A stretch of 64,000 bases of DNA from Rhizocola hellebori (GTDB lineage Bacteria; Actinomycetota; Actinomycetes; Mycobacteriales; Micromonosporaceae): contig NZ_BONY01000022.1 in assembly GCF_016862955.1 (NCBI RefSeq), positions 1 through 64,000 of the forward strand, written 5' to 3'. Both the position numbers and the translations under genes were made by a program. The notes beneath the pieces were generated by a model that saw nothing but the letters and a program-made list of their open reading frames with translations, made no database searches and was not told the origin of the DNA. Below are positions 25,606-33,845 of the stretch, in pieces (position 1 is the first letter of the stretch; every line of letters begins with the position of its first letter).

Positions 25606-27414
25606 ATGCGGGTGCGGGCGCCAGAGCTTCGCGGGCGGGCTTGGCTCAACACGGGCGGCAAGGAGCTGAAGCTTGCCGACTTCCGAGGTCGCGTTTTGAT
25701 CTTAGACTTCTGGACCTTCTGCTGCATCAACTGCCTACATGTGCTTGACGAGCTTCGCCCGCTGGAGGAGAAGTACCCGGACGTGCTCGTGGTCATCGGT
25801 GTGCACTCGCCGAAGTTCGAGCACGAGAAGGACGAGCGGGCGCTGGCGGCAGCCGTGGAACGTTACGGCGTGGAGCATCCCGTGCTCGACGACCCGGAAC
25901 TGCAGACGTGGCAGCAGTACGCGGCCAAGGCCTGGCCGACCCTGTCCGTGGTCGATCCCGAGGGCTATGTCGTGGCGTCGATGGCGGGCGAAGGTCACGC
26001 CGAGGGGCTGCGCAAGCTCATCGAGCAGCTGATCGCGACGCATGAGGAGAAGGGCACCCTGCATCGCGGCGACGGCCCGTTCGTCGCGCCGCCGGAGGCG
26101 AACACGCTGTTGCGATTCCCGGGCAAGGCGCTTCCGCTCGCCGATGGTCGGCTGCTCGTGTCCGACTCGGCGCGGCACCAGCTGGCATACCTCAGCGCCG
26201 ATCTGGAAAAGGTGGAGGGCCGCATCGGGTCGGGGGCGCGTGGCCGGTCCGACGGCGGGCCCGAGCAGGCGAGCTTCTCCGAGCCGCAGGGCTTGTGCCT
26301 GCTGCCCCCGGCGATCGCCGAAGTCGCCGGCTATGACGTGGTGGTCGCTGACACCGTCAATCACCTATTGCGTGGAGTCAGCCTGAGCACAGGCGAGACG
26401 GTGACTGTCGCTGGAACGGGTCAGCAATGGCGTTCGGCTATCGACGCCCACGCCCACGACGCACGCGCTATAGATCTTTCATCACCTTGGGATGTTGCTT
26501 GGTACCAAGGAAAAGTCATCATAGCGATGGCAGGCACCCACACCCTGTGGTGGTTCGACCCGGTGCAGCGCACCGTCGGTCTCTACGCCGGGACAACAGT
26601 GGAGGCGTTGCGGGACGGGCCATTGCCGGATGTGTGGCTCGCGCAGCCGTCGGGGCTGTCGGTTTCGCCCGACGGAAACCGACTGTGGTTTGTGGACAGT
26701 GAGACGAGCGCACTTCGCTTTGTGGAAGATGGCGTGATGGGAACGGCCACCGGCCAAGGACTTTTCGATTTTGGTCACGTGGACGGGCCTGCCGCCGAGG
26801 CGCTGTTGCAGCATCCGCTCGGCGTGCACGCCCTTCCCGGCGGCGATGTCTTGGTGGCAGATACCTATAACGGGGCGATCCGCCGCTACGCGGAAGGCAA
26901 AGTCTCCACGGTCGACACCGGGCTCGCCGAGCCGAGCGACATCGTCACCGCGGCCGACGGCAGGATTCTCATCGTGGAGTCGGCAGCACACCGGATAGTG
27001 CCGCTGGCCGGGACACAGCAAGACTTTGTGGGCGCGAAACACACCGTGAAGCGCCCGCCGTCCAACCTGACGCCGGGCGAGGTAACGCTCGAGGTGATTT
27101 TCGAGCCACCGCCGGGACAGAAACTCGACTTCAGCTTCGGCGACCCGACCCGGCTCGAAGTCTCTGCCTCCCCGGCGGAGCTTCTGCTTGACGGCGCGGG
27201 AGTCACCACCTCGCTGAGCCGCAAACTCACCTTCAACCCGGCCGTCACCACCGGCGTGCTGCAGGTGGTGGCGCAGGCGGCGACCTGCGACGCGGAAGCC
27301 GAACATGCCGCCTGCCACCTCACCCGGCAAGATTGGGGAGTCCCGGTCGTCATCACCGAATCAGGCGCGGCCCGCCTCCCCCTCATCCTCCGCGGCTTAG
27401 ACCAATCCCCGTAA
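25606..27414 (+). CDS. Thioredoxin-like/NHL-repeat protein (NHLRC2-like), 5' end restored by the element
   Basis: A 602-residue protein with an N-terminal thioredoxin-like domain (1 to about 165), including the unusual active-site motif FWTFCCINC and HSPKFEHEKD. A beta-propeller of NHL repeats follows (about 175-480; for example GNRLWFVDSETSALRFVEDG and GDVLVADTYNGAIRRY), then a C-terminal beta domain. This is the NHLRC2 architecture, thought to act in thiol redox control; the substrate is not known. Codons 1 to about 35 come from the integrated element and differ from the displaced host codons at 16895; everything from WTFCC onward is host sequence. There is no clear ribosome site; the new promoter lies in element DNA next to the palindrome at 25510. 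Confidence 0.9.
   Translation: MRVRAPELRGRAWLNTGGKELKLADFRGRVLILDFWTFCCINCLHVLDELRPLEEKYPDVLVVIGVHSPKFEHEKDERALAAAVERYGVEHPVLDDPELQTWQQYAAKAWPTLSVVDPEGYVVASMAGEGHAEGLRKLIEQLIATHEEKGTLHRGDGPFVAPPEANTLLRFPGKALPLADGRLLVSDSARHQLAYLSADLEKVEGRIGSGARGRSDGGPEQASFSEPQGLCLLPPAIAEVAGYDVVVADTVNHLLRGVSLSTGETVTVAGTGQQWRSAIDAHAHDARAIDLSSPWDVAWYQGKVIIAMAGTHTLWWFDPVQRTVGLYAGTTVEALRDGPLPDVWLAQPSGLSVSPDGNRLWFVDSETSALRFVEDGVMGTATGQGLFDFGHVDGPAAEALLQHPLGVHALPGGDVLVADTYNGAIRRYAEGKVSTVDTGLAEPSDIVTAADGRILIVESAAHRIVPLAGTQQDFVGAKHTVKRPPSNLTPGEVTLEVIFEPPPGQKLDFSFGDPTRLEVSASPAELLLDGAGVTTSLSRKLTFNPAVTTGVLQVVAQAATCDAEAEHAACHLTRQDWGVPVVITESGAARLPLILRGLDQSP
25705..25709. other. Right attachment core (attR)
   Basis: GACTT at the codons for Asp-Phe directly before the Trp of the thioredoxin active-site motif. 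Sequence to the left differs from the left junction, while sequence to the right is the continuation of the host gene. Confidence 0.7.
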
Positions 27415-27529
27415 GCGCCGCCCCGCGCGGGTGGAGCCACGCCACCGGGGCGCAAGATCCGCATGGGCAGCACGGCGGCACCGGCAGCGATCAAGGCGCG
27501 GGCAAGGATGCTGGGAAAGGCGTTGCGGG

Positions 27530-28273
27530 CTATACGAAAGCGCGCAGGGGGACGCCTGCGTGTTGGAGGGCGCTGCGCACTGAGGTAGCCAGCGCCACCG
27601 CGCCCGGGGTGTCGCCGTGCAGGCAGATCGAGTCGACCGGATGCGGGACCACCGTGCCATCGAGGGCGATGACCCGCTGGTCCACGGCCATCAGCAGGGC
27701 ACGCGCCACCACCTCGTCGGTGTCGGTGATGAGGGCGCCGGGTTTGTCGCGGGGCAGAAGGGTTCCGTCGGCTCGGTAGGCCCGATCGGCGAAGCCTTCC
27801 GCGAACACGCGCGCTCCCGCGTCTCCCGCGGCGGTGGCCAGGACGGACCCCGGCGCGCACAGCACCGGCAGCCCTGTCGCCAGCGCAGCCTCCACAATGG
27901 ACTGTGTATGGGCAACCGCGTGATACAACGCGCCGTGGGGTTTGAGATAGCGGACGCGACAGCCCGCCGTGGCCGCGAGCGCGCTCAGCGCGCCGACCTG
28001 ATACACGATTTCGTCACGGAGCACGCCTAGGTCGTACTCGATGAAACGGCGCCCAAAACCGGGCAGATCCCGATAGCCGACCTGCGCGCCGACGGTCACG
28101 CCGCGCGCGGCGGCCCAGCCACAGACCCGCCGCATCGTGTGCGCGTCGCCGGCATGAAATCCGCAGGCGACGTTGGCGCTGGTCACCAAATCGAGCAACG
28201 CTTCGTCGTCGCCCAGTGCCCAGCGCCCGAAGCCTTCGCCCAGATCCGCGTTAAGGTCCACGAAAGACGACAC
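27530..28273 (-). CDS. pxpA: 5-oxoprolinase subunit A (LamB/YcsF family)
   Basis: A 247-residue protein of the LamB/YcsF family, starting with the diagnostic VDLNADLGEGFG and continuing ANVACGFHAGD, VGAQVGYRDLPGFGRR and YLKPHGALYH. With PxpB and PxpC it forms the ATP-dependent prokaryotic 5-oxoprolinase, which opens 5-oxoproline (pyroglutamate), a damage product of glutamine and peptides, to glutamate in the cytosol. It is the last gene of a pxpB-pxpC-pxpA operon; its start lies 23 bp inside the 3' end of pxpC. Length and motifs are normal for the family. Confidence 0.93.
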   Translation of the reverse strand: MSSFVDLNADLGEGFGRWALGDDEALLDLVTSANVACGFHAGDAHTMRRVCGWAAARGVTVGAQVGYRDLPGFGRRFIEYDLGVLRDEIVYQVGALSALAATAGCRVRYLKPHGALYHAVAHTQSIVEAALATGLPVLCAPGSVLATAAGDAGARVFAEGFADRAYRADGTLLPRDKPGALITDTDEVVARALLMAVDQRVIALDGTVVPHPVDSICLHGDTPGAVALATSVRSALQHAGVPLRAFV

Positions 28274-29078
28274 TAGCGCCCGGCCTTGCCTGTGCGATCA
28301 AGGGCAGGTCCGCCGGATGCACCACCGCGATCACCGGGTACCCACCGGTGGTGGGGTGATCGGCAAGAAAGATGATCGGTTTTCCATCTCCGGGCACCTG
28401 CACCGCCCCGGCCATCAGCCCTTCACTCGGCAACTCCACGGCCACCGAGCGGGCCAGCGCCGGCCCGTTGAGCCGAGCCCCAATTCTATTTGCCATCCCC
28501 ATTTGGTACCTGTTCCAAGTGAGCTCCTCGGCCGACCGGAACCAGTCCTCCCGCGGCCCGAAGCGCACCCGCAGGCGGATTTCGTCGCCGTATTCGAGCG
28601 CCGCCGGCTCCGCTGCCGCGATGCCCTGCTCCTGGCCGAAGGTGAGCTGGGTGCCCACCTTCAGCGGGGCGGGGCCGAGCCCGGAAAGCGTGTCGGTGCT
28701 ACGCGAACCGAGCACGGGCGGCACCTCGATTCCGCCGCGCACAGCCAGATAGCAGTGCACGCCGGCGGTGGGTGAGCCGACCTCGATGGTCTGCCCGGCA
28801 CGCACCGCCACCACCCCCGAAACATCTTGTCCGTCAACGGATACGGGCGCGGTAGCGCCGGTGATCGCGACCACGGTGTCACTGTGCACACGCGCGGCGA
28901 AGCGCCCGAAGCTCAGCTCGAGACCGGCGGCGGAGGCGGGGTTGCCGACGAGCCGGTTGGCCCTCTCCAGCGCGGGCGGGTCAAGCGCCCCCGATCTGGA
29001 GACGCCAAGGTGGGCATAGCCGGGGCGGCCCTGATCCTGGATAGTCGCGAGTGGACCTACGCCTAGCACCTCAAGCAT
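28251..29078 (-). CDS. pxpC: 5-oxoprolinase subunit C (biotin-dependent carboxyltransferase/KipA family)
   Basis: A 275-residue protein of the KipA/carboxyltransferase family. It begins MLEVLGVGPLATIQDQGRPGY and continues GVSRSGALDPPALERANRLVGN, both hallmark segments, and ends with IAVVHPADLPLIAQARPG. It is the partner of PxpB in the oxoprolinase complex, where B and C activate 5-oxoproline with ATP and A completes hydrolysis. It overlaps pxpB by eight bases and pxpA by 23, so the three are translated in order from one messenger. Confidence 0.93.
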   Translation of the reverse strand: MLEVLGVGPLATIQDQGRPGYAHLGVSRSGALDPPALERANRLVGNPASAAGLELSFGRFAARVHSDTVVAITGATAPVSVDGQDVSGVVAVRAGQTIEVGSPTAGVHCYLAVRGGIEVPPVLGSRSTDTLSGLGPAPLKVGTQLTFGQEQGIAAAEPAALEYGDEIRLRVRFGPREDWFRSAEELTWNRYQMGMANRIGARLNGPALARSVAVELPSEGLMAGAVQVPGDGKPIIFLADHPTTGGYPVIAVVHPADLPLIAQARPGASVVFRGP

Positions 29079-29646
29079 CCGTGAACCTCACCCTTGTCCC
29101 CGGTGTCAGCAGCGCGGGCTCGGCCCGTAACGGATCGAACATGGTCACCTCCGTGTGGCCGAGCAGTTGCCAGCCCCCTGGCGAACTTCGTGGATAGATT
29201 CCGGCGTAGGGACCGGCCACCGCCACCGATCCGGCCGGCACGTTCGGTCTTGGACTGTCCAGCCTCGGCAGCTGATATCGCTCTTCGAGCCCGGTCAAAT
29301 AGGCGAACCCGGGAGTGAAGCCGCAGAACGCGACGGTCAAGGTGAGTCCTCTGAGGACCGTTGGCGGGTCGCCCTGCCAGCGCTCGGCCACACTTTCCAG
29401 ATCGGCCCCGTCCCACCGCACCGGAATGTTCACCTCGGCGGCGCTCTCCGGCCCCGGCAACGGGCCCATCTTCGCCAGCTCGGGCAGCTTGGTGATCCCG
29501 GCCAGGAGCACAGTCTCTGCCGCGGGCACGATCTCTTCGCAGCTGAGCTCGCCGGTGGCGCGGGCGGCAAGGAGGGTTCTGTACCAGCCGGCCGGGTCGT
29601 CCACCTCGAGCAACAACCCGTCCCACCCATACGGACGCGCTTTCAT
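29071..29646 (-). CDS. pxpB: 5-oxoprolinase subunit B (KipI family)
   Basis: About 191 residues of the KipI/allophanate hydrolase subunit 1 family. Key segments are RWDGADLESVAER, VAFCGFTPGFAYLTGL, LPRLDSPRPNVPAGSVAVAG and GIYPRSSPGGWQLLGHT, all strongly conserved in PxpB. It is the first gene of the operon. ATG 29646 is chosen because family members start close to this point; there is no good ribosome site, and the messenger may be leaderless or start slightly upstream. A 70-bp divergent promoter region with two GTAACCTA repeats separates it from the hemolysin III gene. Confidence 0.9.
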   Translation of the reverse strand: MKARPYGWDGLLLEVDDPAGWYRTLLAARATGELSCEEIVPAAETVLLAGITKLPELAKMGPLPGPESAAEVNIPVRWDGADLESVAERWQGDPPTVLRGLTLTVAFCGFTPGFAYLTGLEERYQLPRLDSPRPNVPAGSVAVAGPYAGIYPRSSPGGWQLLGHTEVTMFDPLRAEPALLTPGTRVRFTDA

Positions 29647-29688
29647 AGGAGAGACTGTAATCGACCTCACCCAATTGGCTACGGAACA

Positions 29689-29711
29689 GTAACCTACGCT
29701 CCCGTAACCTA
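29689..29711. promoter_or_regulatory. Direct repeat GTAACCTA in the divergent promoter
   Basis: Two identical octamers, 29689-29696 and 29704-29711, start 15 bp apart between pxpB and the hemolysin III gene. On the minus strand they read TAGGTTAC and could be a -10-like element or activator site. Confidence 0.35.
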
Positions 29712-29716
29712 AAGGA

Positions 29717-30394
29717 ATGACCGTCACCGCCACCCGCCGCTTGCGGCCGATCGACATCGGCAAGCCCCGGATGCGGGGCTGGCTGCATTTTTACGCTTTC
29801 TTCGCGGCCCTGGCCGGTGGGATCGTGCTGACCACGATCGCCGCTTTCCAGCCCGGGATCGCCCCGCTCATCAGCGTCGCCATCTACAGCCTGACCGTGT
29901 GCGGGCTGTTCGGCGTAAGCGCGCTGTATCACCGCCGGGTCTGGAGCGAGCGCGGCTATCAGACGATGCGCCGGCTCGACCATGCCATGATTTTTATCTT
30001 TATCGCGGGTACCTATACGCCTTTCTGCGCTCTCCTGCTCCCCGAGGGCAAGGCCACCGTCCTGCTCATCATCGTCTGGGCAGGCGCCCTGGCCGGCGCA
30101 GCGCTGTCGCTCATCTGGCCACACGCGCCCCGCTGGGTTTCCGCGCCGCTCTACCTAGCGCTGGGCTGGGTGGCCGTCGCCGTGCTACCCGACATCCTGC
30201 ACAACGGCGGCGTCACCGCCCTAGTCCTGCTCCTCGCGGGCGGCGCCGCCTACTCGGTCGGCGCCATCTTCTACGCCCTCCGCAGGCCGAACCCTTGGCC
30301 CACAGTCTTCGGCCATCACGAGTTCTTCCACGCCTGCACCCTCGTCGCCGCGCTCCTGCACCACATCGCCATCTACTTCGCCCTCTTCGCCTAA
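29717..30394 (+). CDS. Hemolysin III family (PAQR-like) membrane protein
   Basis: A 225-residue seven-helix membrane protein of the YqfA/hemolysin III family. The conserved zinc-binding residues are visible: SALYHRRVW near the first helices, RLDHAMIFIFIAGTYTPF in the third, and the C-terminal HHEFFHACTLVAALLHH with its paired histidines. Related PAQR proteins are metal-dependent membrane hydrolases or regulators; despite the name, cytolysis is rarely shown. The ATG at 29717 is preceded by AAAGG. It is monocistronic; 30395-30670 beyond it is gene-free. Confidence 0.9.
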   Translation: MTVTATRRLRPIDIGKPRMRGWLHFYAFFAALAGGIVLTTIAAFQPGIAPLISVAIYSLTVCGLFGVSALYHRRVWSERGYQTMRRLDHAMIFIFIAGTYTPFCALLLPEGKATVLLIIVWAGALAGAALSLIWPHAPRWVSAPLYLALGWVAVAVLPDILHNGGVTALVLLLAGGAAYSVGAIFYALRRPNPWPTVFGHHEFFHACTLVAALLHHIAIYFALFA

Positions 30395-30670
30395 CCCCAC
30401 CCCGGCGCCCACCACCCCCAGCATCACCACGCCGCATCCGCACCACGTGCATCAGCGCCACCGCACCACCCACGCCGCATGCCCACTCTGGGCCGCCGCC
30501 CGCGCCGTAGATGGTCGCGGTTTCAGGGGAATCGAGGGCATTGTTTGACGCTGACCGCGCGATTCCCTGAAATTGCGTGGATCATCCGGACGTCGAGAGG
30601 CCCAGCGCGGGATGCTGGGGCACGCCCGAGAGGCCGGGCGTAAGGCGACGGGCGCGGCGTGGAACGCGGG

Positions 30671-31165
30671 CTAATCTGCGCGGGCGGTGTGGGTTGCTGT
30701 GCGGGCTGCGGTGACCACCGAGGCCCAGTCTGTGGCGACCTCGTGGATGGCGATGCCGCAGGTGCGCAGCCCGTCGGAGTCGGCCTCACCGGCCGGGTCC
30801 AGCATTTCGGAGAGCTGGGAGATCGAGGGGTTGTGGCCGACCATCATGATCGTTTGAAAGCCCGCCTCGGTCTGCTGTAGCACCTTCAGCAGATCGGCGG
30901 CTGAGCCCTCGTAGATGTCGCGCTCGTAGCGCACGGTCGGTGAGCCCGCGTTGGCGAGCGCCACCGCGACCGAGTGCCAGGTTTGCCTTGTCCTGCGCGA
31001 CGGCGAGGCCAGCACCAGATCGGGCACGTAGCCGTGCTTCATCAGCCATGCCCCGGCAAGGGCCGAGTCCGCGTGACCGCGTTCGGTCAGCGGACGGTCA
31101 ACGTCCGGAACTCCGTTTGGACGGTCTGCCTTGGCGTGTCGTAACAGCACCAGCGTGCGGCCCAT
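30671..31165 (-). CDS. SixA-like histidine phosphatase
   Basis: A 164-residue histidine phosphatase domain protein. The catalytic loop LLRHAKA gives the nucleophilic histidine (residue 10), LASPSRRTRQTW gives the second phosphate-binding arginine, and MMVGHNPSI carries the second catalytic histidine. Its small size and the RHAKA variant resemble SixA, which removes phosphate from phosphohistidine of two-component phosphotransfer proteins; a small-molecule substrate is also possible. It has its own promoter region, downstream of a terminator that closes the acyl-CoA dehydrogenase gene. Confidence 0.9.
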   Translation of the reverse strand: MGRTLVLLRHAKADRPNGVPDVDRPLTERGHADSALAGAWLMKHGYVPDLVLASPSRRTRQTWHSVAVALANAGSPTVRYERDIYEGSAADLLKVLQQTEAGFQTIMMVGHNPSISQLSEMLDPAGEADSDGLRTCGIAIHEVATDWASVVTAARTATHTARAD

Positions 31166-31193
31166 GGCTCACAGCTTGCCTCAACAAAAGCGA

Positions 31194-31228
31194 TCGCGCA
31201 CCCCAGAATGCCCATTCGGGGTGCGCGA
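31194..31228 (-). terminator. Terminator of the acyl-CoA dehydrogenase gene
   Basis: TCGCGCACCCC and GGGGTGCGCGA pair, with an inner GAATG/CATTC stem. On the minus strand the hairpin is followed by TCGCTTTTGTT, giving a U-rich tail downstream of the dehydrogenase stop. Confidence 0.75.
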
Positions 31229-31281
31229 CTGTGCTTCTGCGCGGGCCACAGGTCGATGCGGCCGACGAGAGACTTGGTGCT

Positions 31282-33114
31282 TTAGAACGATTCTTCGGCC
31301 AGATCCATCGGGTCGAGCGAGGCGAGTTCGACGATGCGGCGGTCCGATGACAGGCGCGGAAGCACCTCGCGGGCGAAGAACCGGGCGCTCGCCACGACAC
31401 CGTTGTAGAACGCTTCGTCGTGAGTGGGGGCCGTGAGCTTCTGCAGCGCCACGTCCGCCCGCTTCAGCAGCAGCCAGCCGACGATCAGATCGCCGAGCGC
31501 CAGCAGCAGCCGCCGCGAGTGCAGGCCGGTCTTGTAGAGCACCTTCGGGTCCTCGCCCTGCGACTCGCCCAGCCAGCCGATGAAGGTGCCGAGCATGCCC
31601 TGGAGGTCGCCCAGCGCGGTCGCGAGCTGTGCCCGCTCCTCTTTCAGCTGGCCGTTGCCGGTCTCGTTGTCGAGGAACTGCTGAATCTGGTCGGAGACCG
31701 TCGTCAGCGAGCGGCCGTTGTCCCGCACAATTTTGCGGAAGAGAAGGTCGAGGCTTTGGATGGCCGTCGTGCCCTCGTAAAGCGAATCAATTTTCGCGTC
31801 CCGCACGTACTGCTCGATCGGATAATCCTGAAGGAACCCAGACCCACCAAAGGTCTGCAGCGACTCGGATCCGAGAAGTTCGAAGGCCCGCTCCGAGCCG
31901 CAGCCCTTGACCAGTGGCAGCAGCAGATCGTTAACCTTGGTCGCGGCCTTGGCCGCTTTCTCGTCACCCTCGTCGAGGGCAAGACTGGCTTTGTCGTGCC
32001 AATAAGCGGCATAAGCGGCCAGCGCCCGCAGACCCTCCGAATAGGACTTCTGCAGCAGCAGCGAGCGGCGCACGTCGGGGTGATGCGTAATCGTTACTCG
32101 CGGCGCGGTCTTGTCGGTCATCTGCAACAGGTCAGCGCCCTGCACCCGTTCCTTGGCGTAGGCCAGCGCGTTCAGATAGCCGGTCGATAGGGTGGCTATT
32201 GCCTTGGTACCAACCAGCATCCGCGCGTTTTCGATGATGAGGAACATTTGCCGGATCCCGTCATGCACCTCGCCGACGAGCCAGCCCTTGGCCGGAACCC
32301 CGTGACCACCGAAGGTCATCTCGCAGGTGGTCGAGGCCTTGATGCCCATCTTGTGCTCGACGTTGGTCGCGAAAGCTCCATTGCGCTCGCCCAGTTCACC
32401 TGTTGCGGGATCGAAGTGGAACTTTGGTACCACAAAAAGGGAAAGGCCTTTTGTTCCTGGACCTGCACCCTCGGGACGGGCCAATACGTAATGGATGATG
32501 TTCTCGGTCATGTCCTGCTCGCCGGACGTGATGAAGCGCTTCACGCCCTCGATGTGCCATGAGCCGTCTGGCTGCGCCACCGCTTTGGTGCGGCCGGCGC
32601 CCACATCCGAGCCGGCGTCGGGCTCGGTGAGCACCATCGTGGAGCCCCACTTCTTCTCGACGAAGAGCTTGGCCCACTCCTTCTGCTCGTCGGTGCCCTC
32701 GTGGTGCAGGACATTGGCGAAGGCCGGGCCGGAGCTGTACATCCAGATCGGCGCGTTCGAGCCGAGTACCAGCTCGGCGAAAGCCCAGATGAAGGTGTGC
32801 GGGGCCGGGGTGCCGCCCAGCTCACCGGGAAGCGCGAAGCGCCAGAACTCGGCGTCCATCCAGGTGTTGAAGGACCGGGTGAAGGCCTCCGGCATCTTGA
32901 CCGAATAGGTCGCGGGGTCGTAGACCGGCGGCTGACGATCGGCCTGCGTGTAGCTCGCGGCCAGATCCGTGCGGGCCATCCGATCGATCTCACCGAGCAC
33001 GCTGCGTGCGGTGTCGGCATCAACATCGGCGTAGGGTCCCTTGCCGAATGGGGTGTCGAAGACCTCGAACAGGTTGAACTCAAGATCCCGCAGATTGCTC
33101 TGGTAATGCGTCAT
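31282..33114 (-). CDS. Acyl-CoA dehydrogenase, FadE5-like
   Basis: A 610-residue flavoenzyme of the large acyl-CoA dehydrogenase subgroup (about 600 residues with a C-terminal extension), as in mycobacterial FadE5. It has [15 protein letters not shown] for flavin and substrate binding, the segment with [10 protein letters not shown], and the catalytic base in [16 protein letters not shown] (glutamate in YEGT). It would oxidise acyl-CoA to trans-2-enoyl-CoA in the first step of beta-oxidation, passing electrons to ETF. Fatty-acid chain preference cannot be read. Two near-identical 14-bp palindromes lie 18-55 bp upstream, so repression by a TetR-type acyl-CoA-responsive regulator is likely. Confidence 0.92.
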   Translation of the reverse strand: MTHYQSNLRDLEFNLFEVFDTPFGKGPYADVDADTARSVLGEIDRMARTDLAASYTQADRQPPVYDPATYSVKMPEAFTRSFNTWMDAEFWRFALPGELGGTPAPHTFIWAFAELVLGSNAPIWMYSSGPAFANVLHHEGTDEQKEWAKLFVEKKWGSTMVLTEPDAGSDVGAGRTKAVAQPDGSWHIEGVKRFITSGEQDMTENIIHYVLARPEGAGPGTKGLSLFVVPKFHFDPATGELGERNGAFATNVEHKMGIKASTTCEMTFGGHGVPAKGWLVGEVHDGIRQMFLIIENARMLVGTKAIATLSTGYLNALAYAKERVQGADLLQMTDKTAPRVTITHHPDVRRSLLLQKSYSEGLRALAAYAAYWHDKASLALDEGDEKAAKAATKVNDLLLPLVKGCGSERAFELLGSESLQTFGGSGFLQDYPIEQYVRDAKIDSLYEGTTAIQSLDLLFRKIVRDNGRSLTTVSDQIQQFLDNETGNGQLKEERAQLATALGDLQGMLGTFIGWLGESQGEDPKVLYKTGLHSRRLLLALGDLIVGWLLLKRADVALQKLTAPTHDEAFYNGVVASARFFAREVLPRLSSDRRIVELASLDPMDLAEESF

Positions 33115-33131
33115 CGTCTCGCCTCCGCTGG

Positions 33132-33169
33132 TTACTGGCCAGTAAGGCGAATGTATTACCCGCGAGTAA
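33132..33169. promoter_or_regulatory. Tandem palindromic operators upstream of the acyl-CoA dehydrogenase
   Basis: TTACTGGCCAGTAA (33132-33145, perfect) and TTACCCGCGAGTAA (33156-33169, near-perfect) start 24 bp apart and share TTAC/GTAA ends. They fit binding of two repressor dimers, most likely TetR family; no such gene lies nearby. Confidence 0.7.
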
Positions 33170-33324
33170 CCTCGCGCAAGCGATTCCCCCTATTGAGTTG
33201 CTCACAGACGGGCAAAAGGGACAAAATCCAGTCGCCACGCCGGTGCGCGTTACTAAGAAGATGACCTCTCGTTCTTTTGGGTGAACAGGCGTAACCGTTG
33301 AGGTCCTCGGCCTAGGAGCCAAAG

Positions 33325-33429
33325 ATGATCGAGATGCTTCGTACATTGTTCTTCGAGCCCCGCTACCCGCAGCGCTACATCGGCCGCCACCGCGCGCGGC
33401 CCATCCTCGCGCTGGGCGTTCGCCGCTAA
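33325..33429 (+). CDS. Small protein, 34 residues
   Basis: ATG 33325, with AGGAG eight bases upstream, encodes MIEMLRTLFFEPRYPQRYIG and ends ARPILALGVRR. It is strongly basic and tyrosine-rich, with a short hydrophobic N-terminal helix. The ideal ribosome site and GC-rich wobble positions support a real gene; the function is unknown. It lies between the acyl-CoA dehydrogenase promoter and a block of tandem repeats. Confidence 0.6.
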   Translation: MIEMLRTLFFEPRYPQRYIGRHRARPILALGVRR

Positions 33430-33489
33430 CCGTCACGCCTCCCTGGCGGCTTCGCGCTAGGCCTTGGCAGCGTGGCACCTCCGCTGGAG

Positions 33490-33653
33490 GCGTCGTGCTG
33501 GCCAGTTGGCTGCGTGCGGCCTCGCCGTGAGCGTCGTGCTAGCCCGTTGGCTGCGTGCGGCCCAGCCGTGAGCGTCGTGCTAGCCCGTTGGCGGCATGGC
33601 GGCTTCGCTGTGGCGTCGTGCTGGCCCGTTGGCTGCGTGGCGGCTTCGCGCCT
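33490..33653. repeat. Four tandem copies of a 41-bp unit
   Basis: Units start at 33490, 33531, 33572 and 33613, each beginning GCGTCGTGCT and containing CCGTTGGC (CAGTTGGC in the first) and GCGTG/GCATG. They are imperfect with a constant 41-bp period. Looser related GGCGGCTTCGC motifs continue to about 33840. There is no gene in 33430-33845. Confidence 0.8.
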
Positions 33654-33845
33654 CTCCTGGCGGCATTGCGCCAGCCCTATCATTTGGTCCGGCGATTTCA
33701 TCCACGCCGCGCCGTGATCGGTCAGGGCTCGCTGGTCTGCAGCCGCAACCGTGGCGAAGGCGGACTTGCGGCCCATGGCGGCGTGGCACTTTCGTGCCGG
33801 CGCTTGGCGGCTTCGCGGCGCCTGTTGGCGGTGGCGCGGTGTGGG

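Larger units (their letters stand above)
16997..25709. mobile_element. 8.7-kb integrated element with large serine recombinase, inserted in the NHLRC2-like gene
   Basis: The ends are the five-base shared core GACTT at 16997-17001 and 25705-25709; removing the interval rejoins the host gene in frame. Inside are two leftward hypothetical genes, the serine recombinase, two coiled-coil genes with apparent frameshifts, two very small genes, a 232-residue protein and a winged-helix-like protein. No phage structural, terminase or conjugation genes were recognised, so it looks like a minimal integrative element or satellite rather than a complete prophage. Its right end carries a substitute 5' end for the gene it interrupts. 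Confidence 0.85.

Noticed and set aside
16895-25606. Simple tandem duplication of the NHLRC2-like gene start
   Set aside because: The two starts differ by about a quarter of residues, homology ends exactly at the same codon, and a recombinase lies between them; integration explains this better.
16997-25709. Complete prophage
   Set aside because: No capsid, tail, terminase, lysis or replication gene was recognised in 8.7 kb.
33490-33653. CRISPR array
   Set aside because: Units are directly adjacent with no unique spacers, and no cas genes are present.
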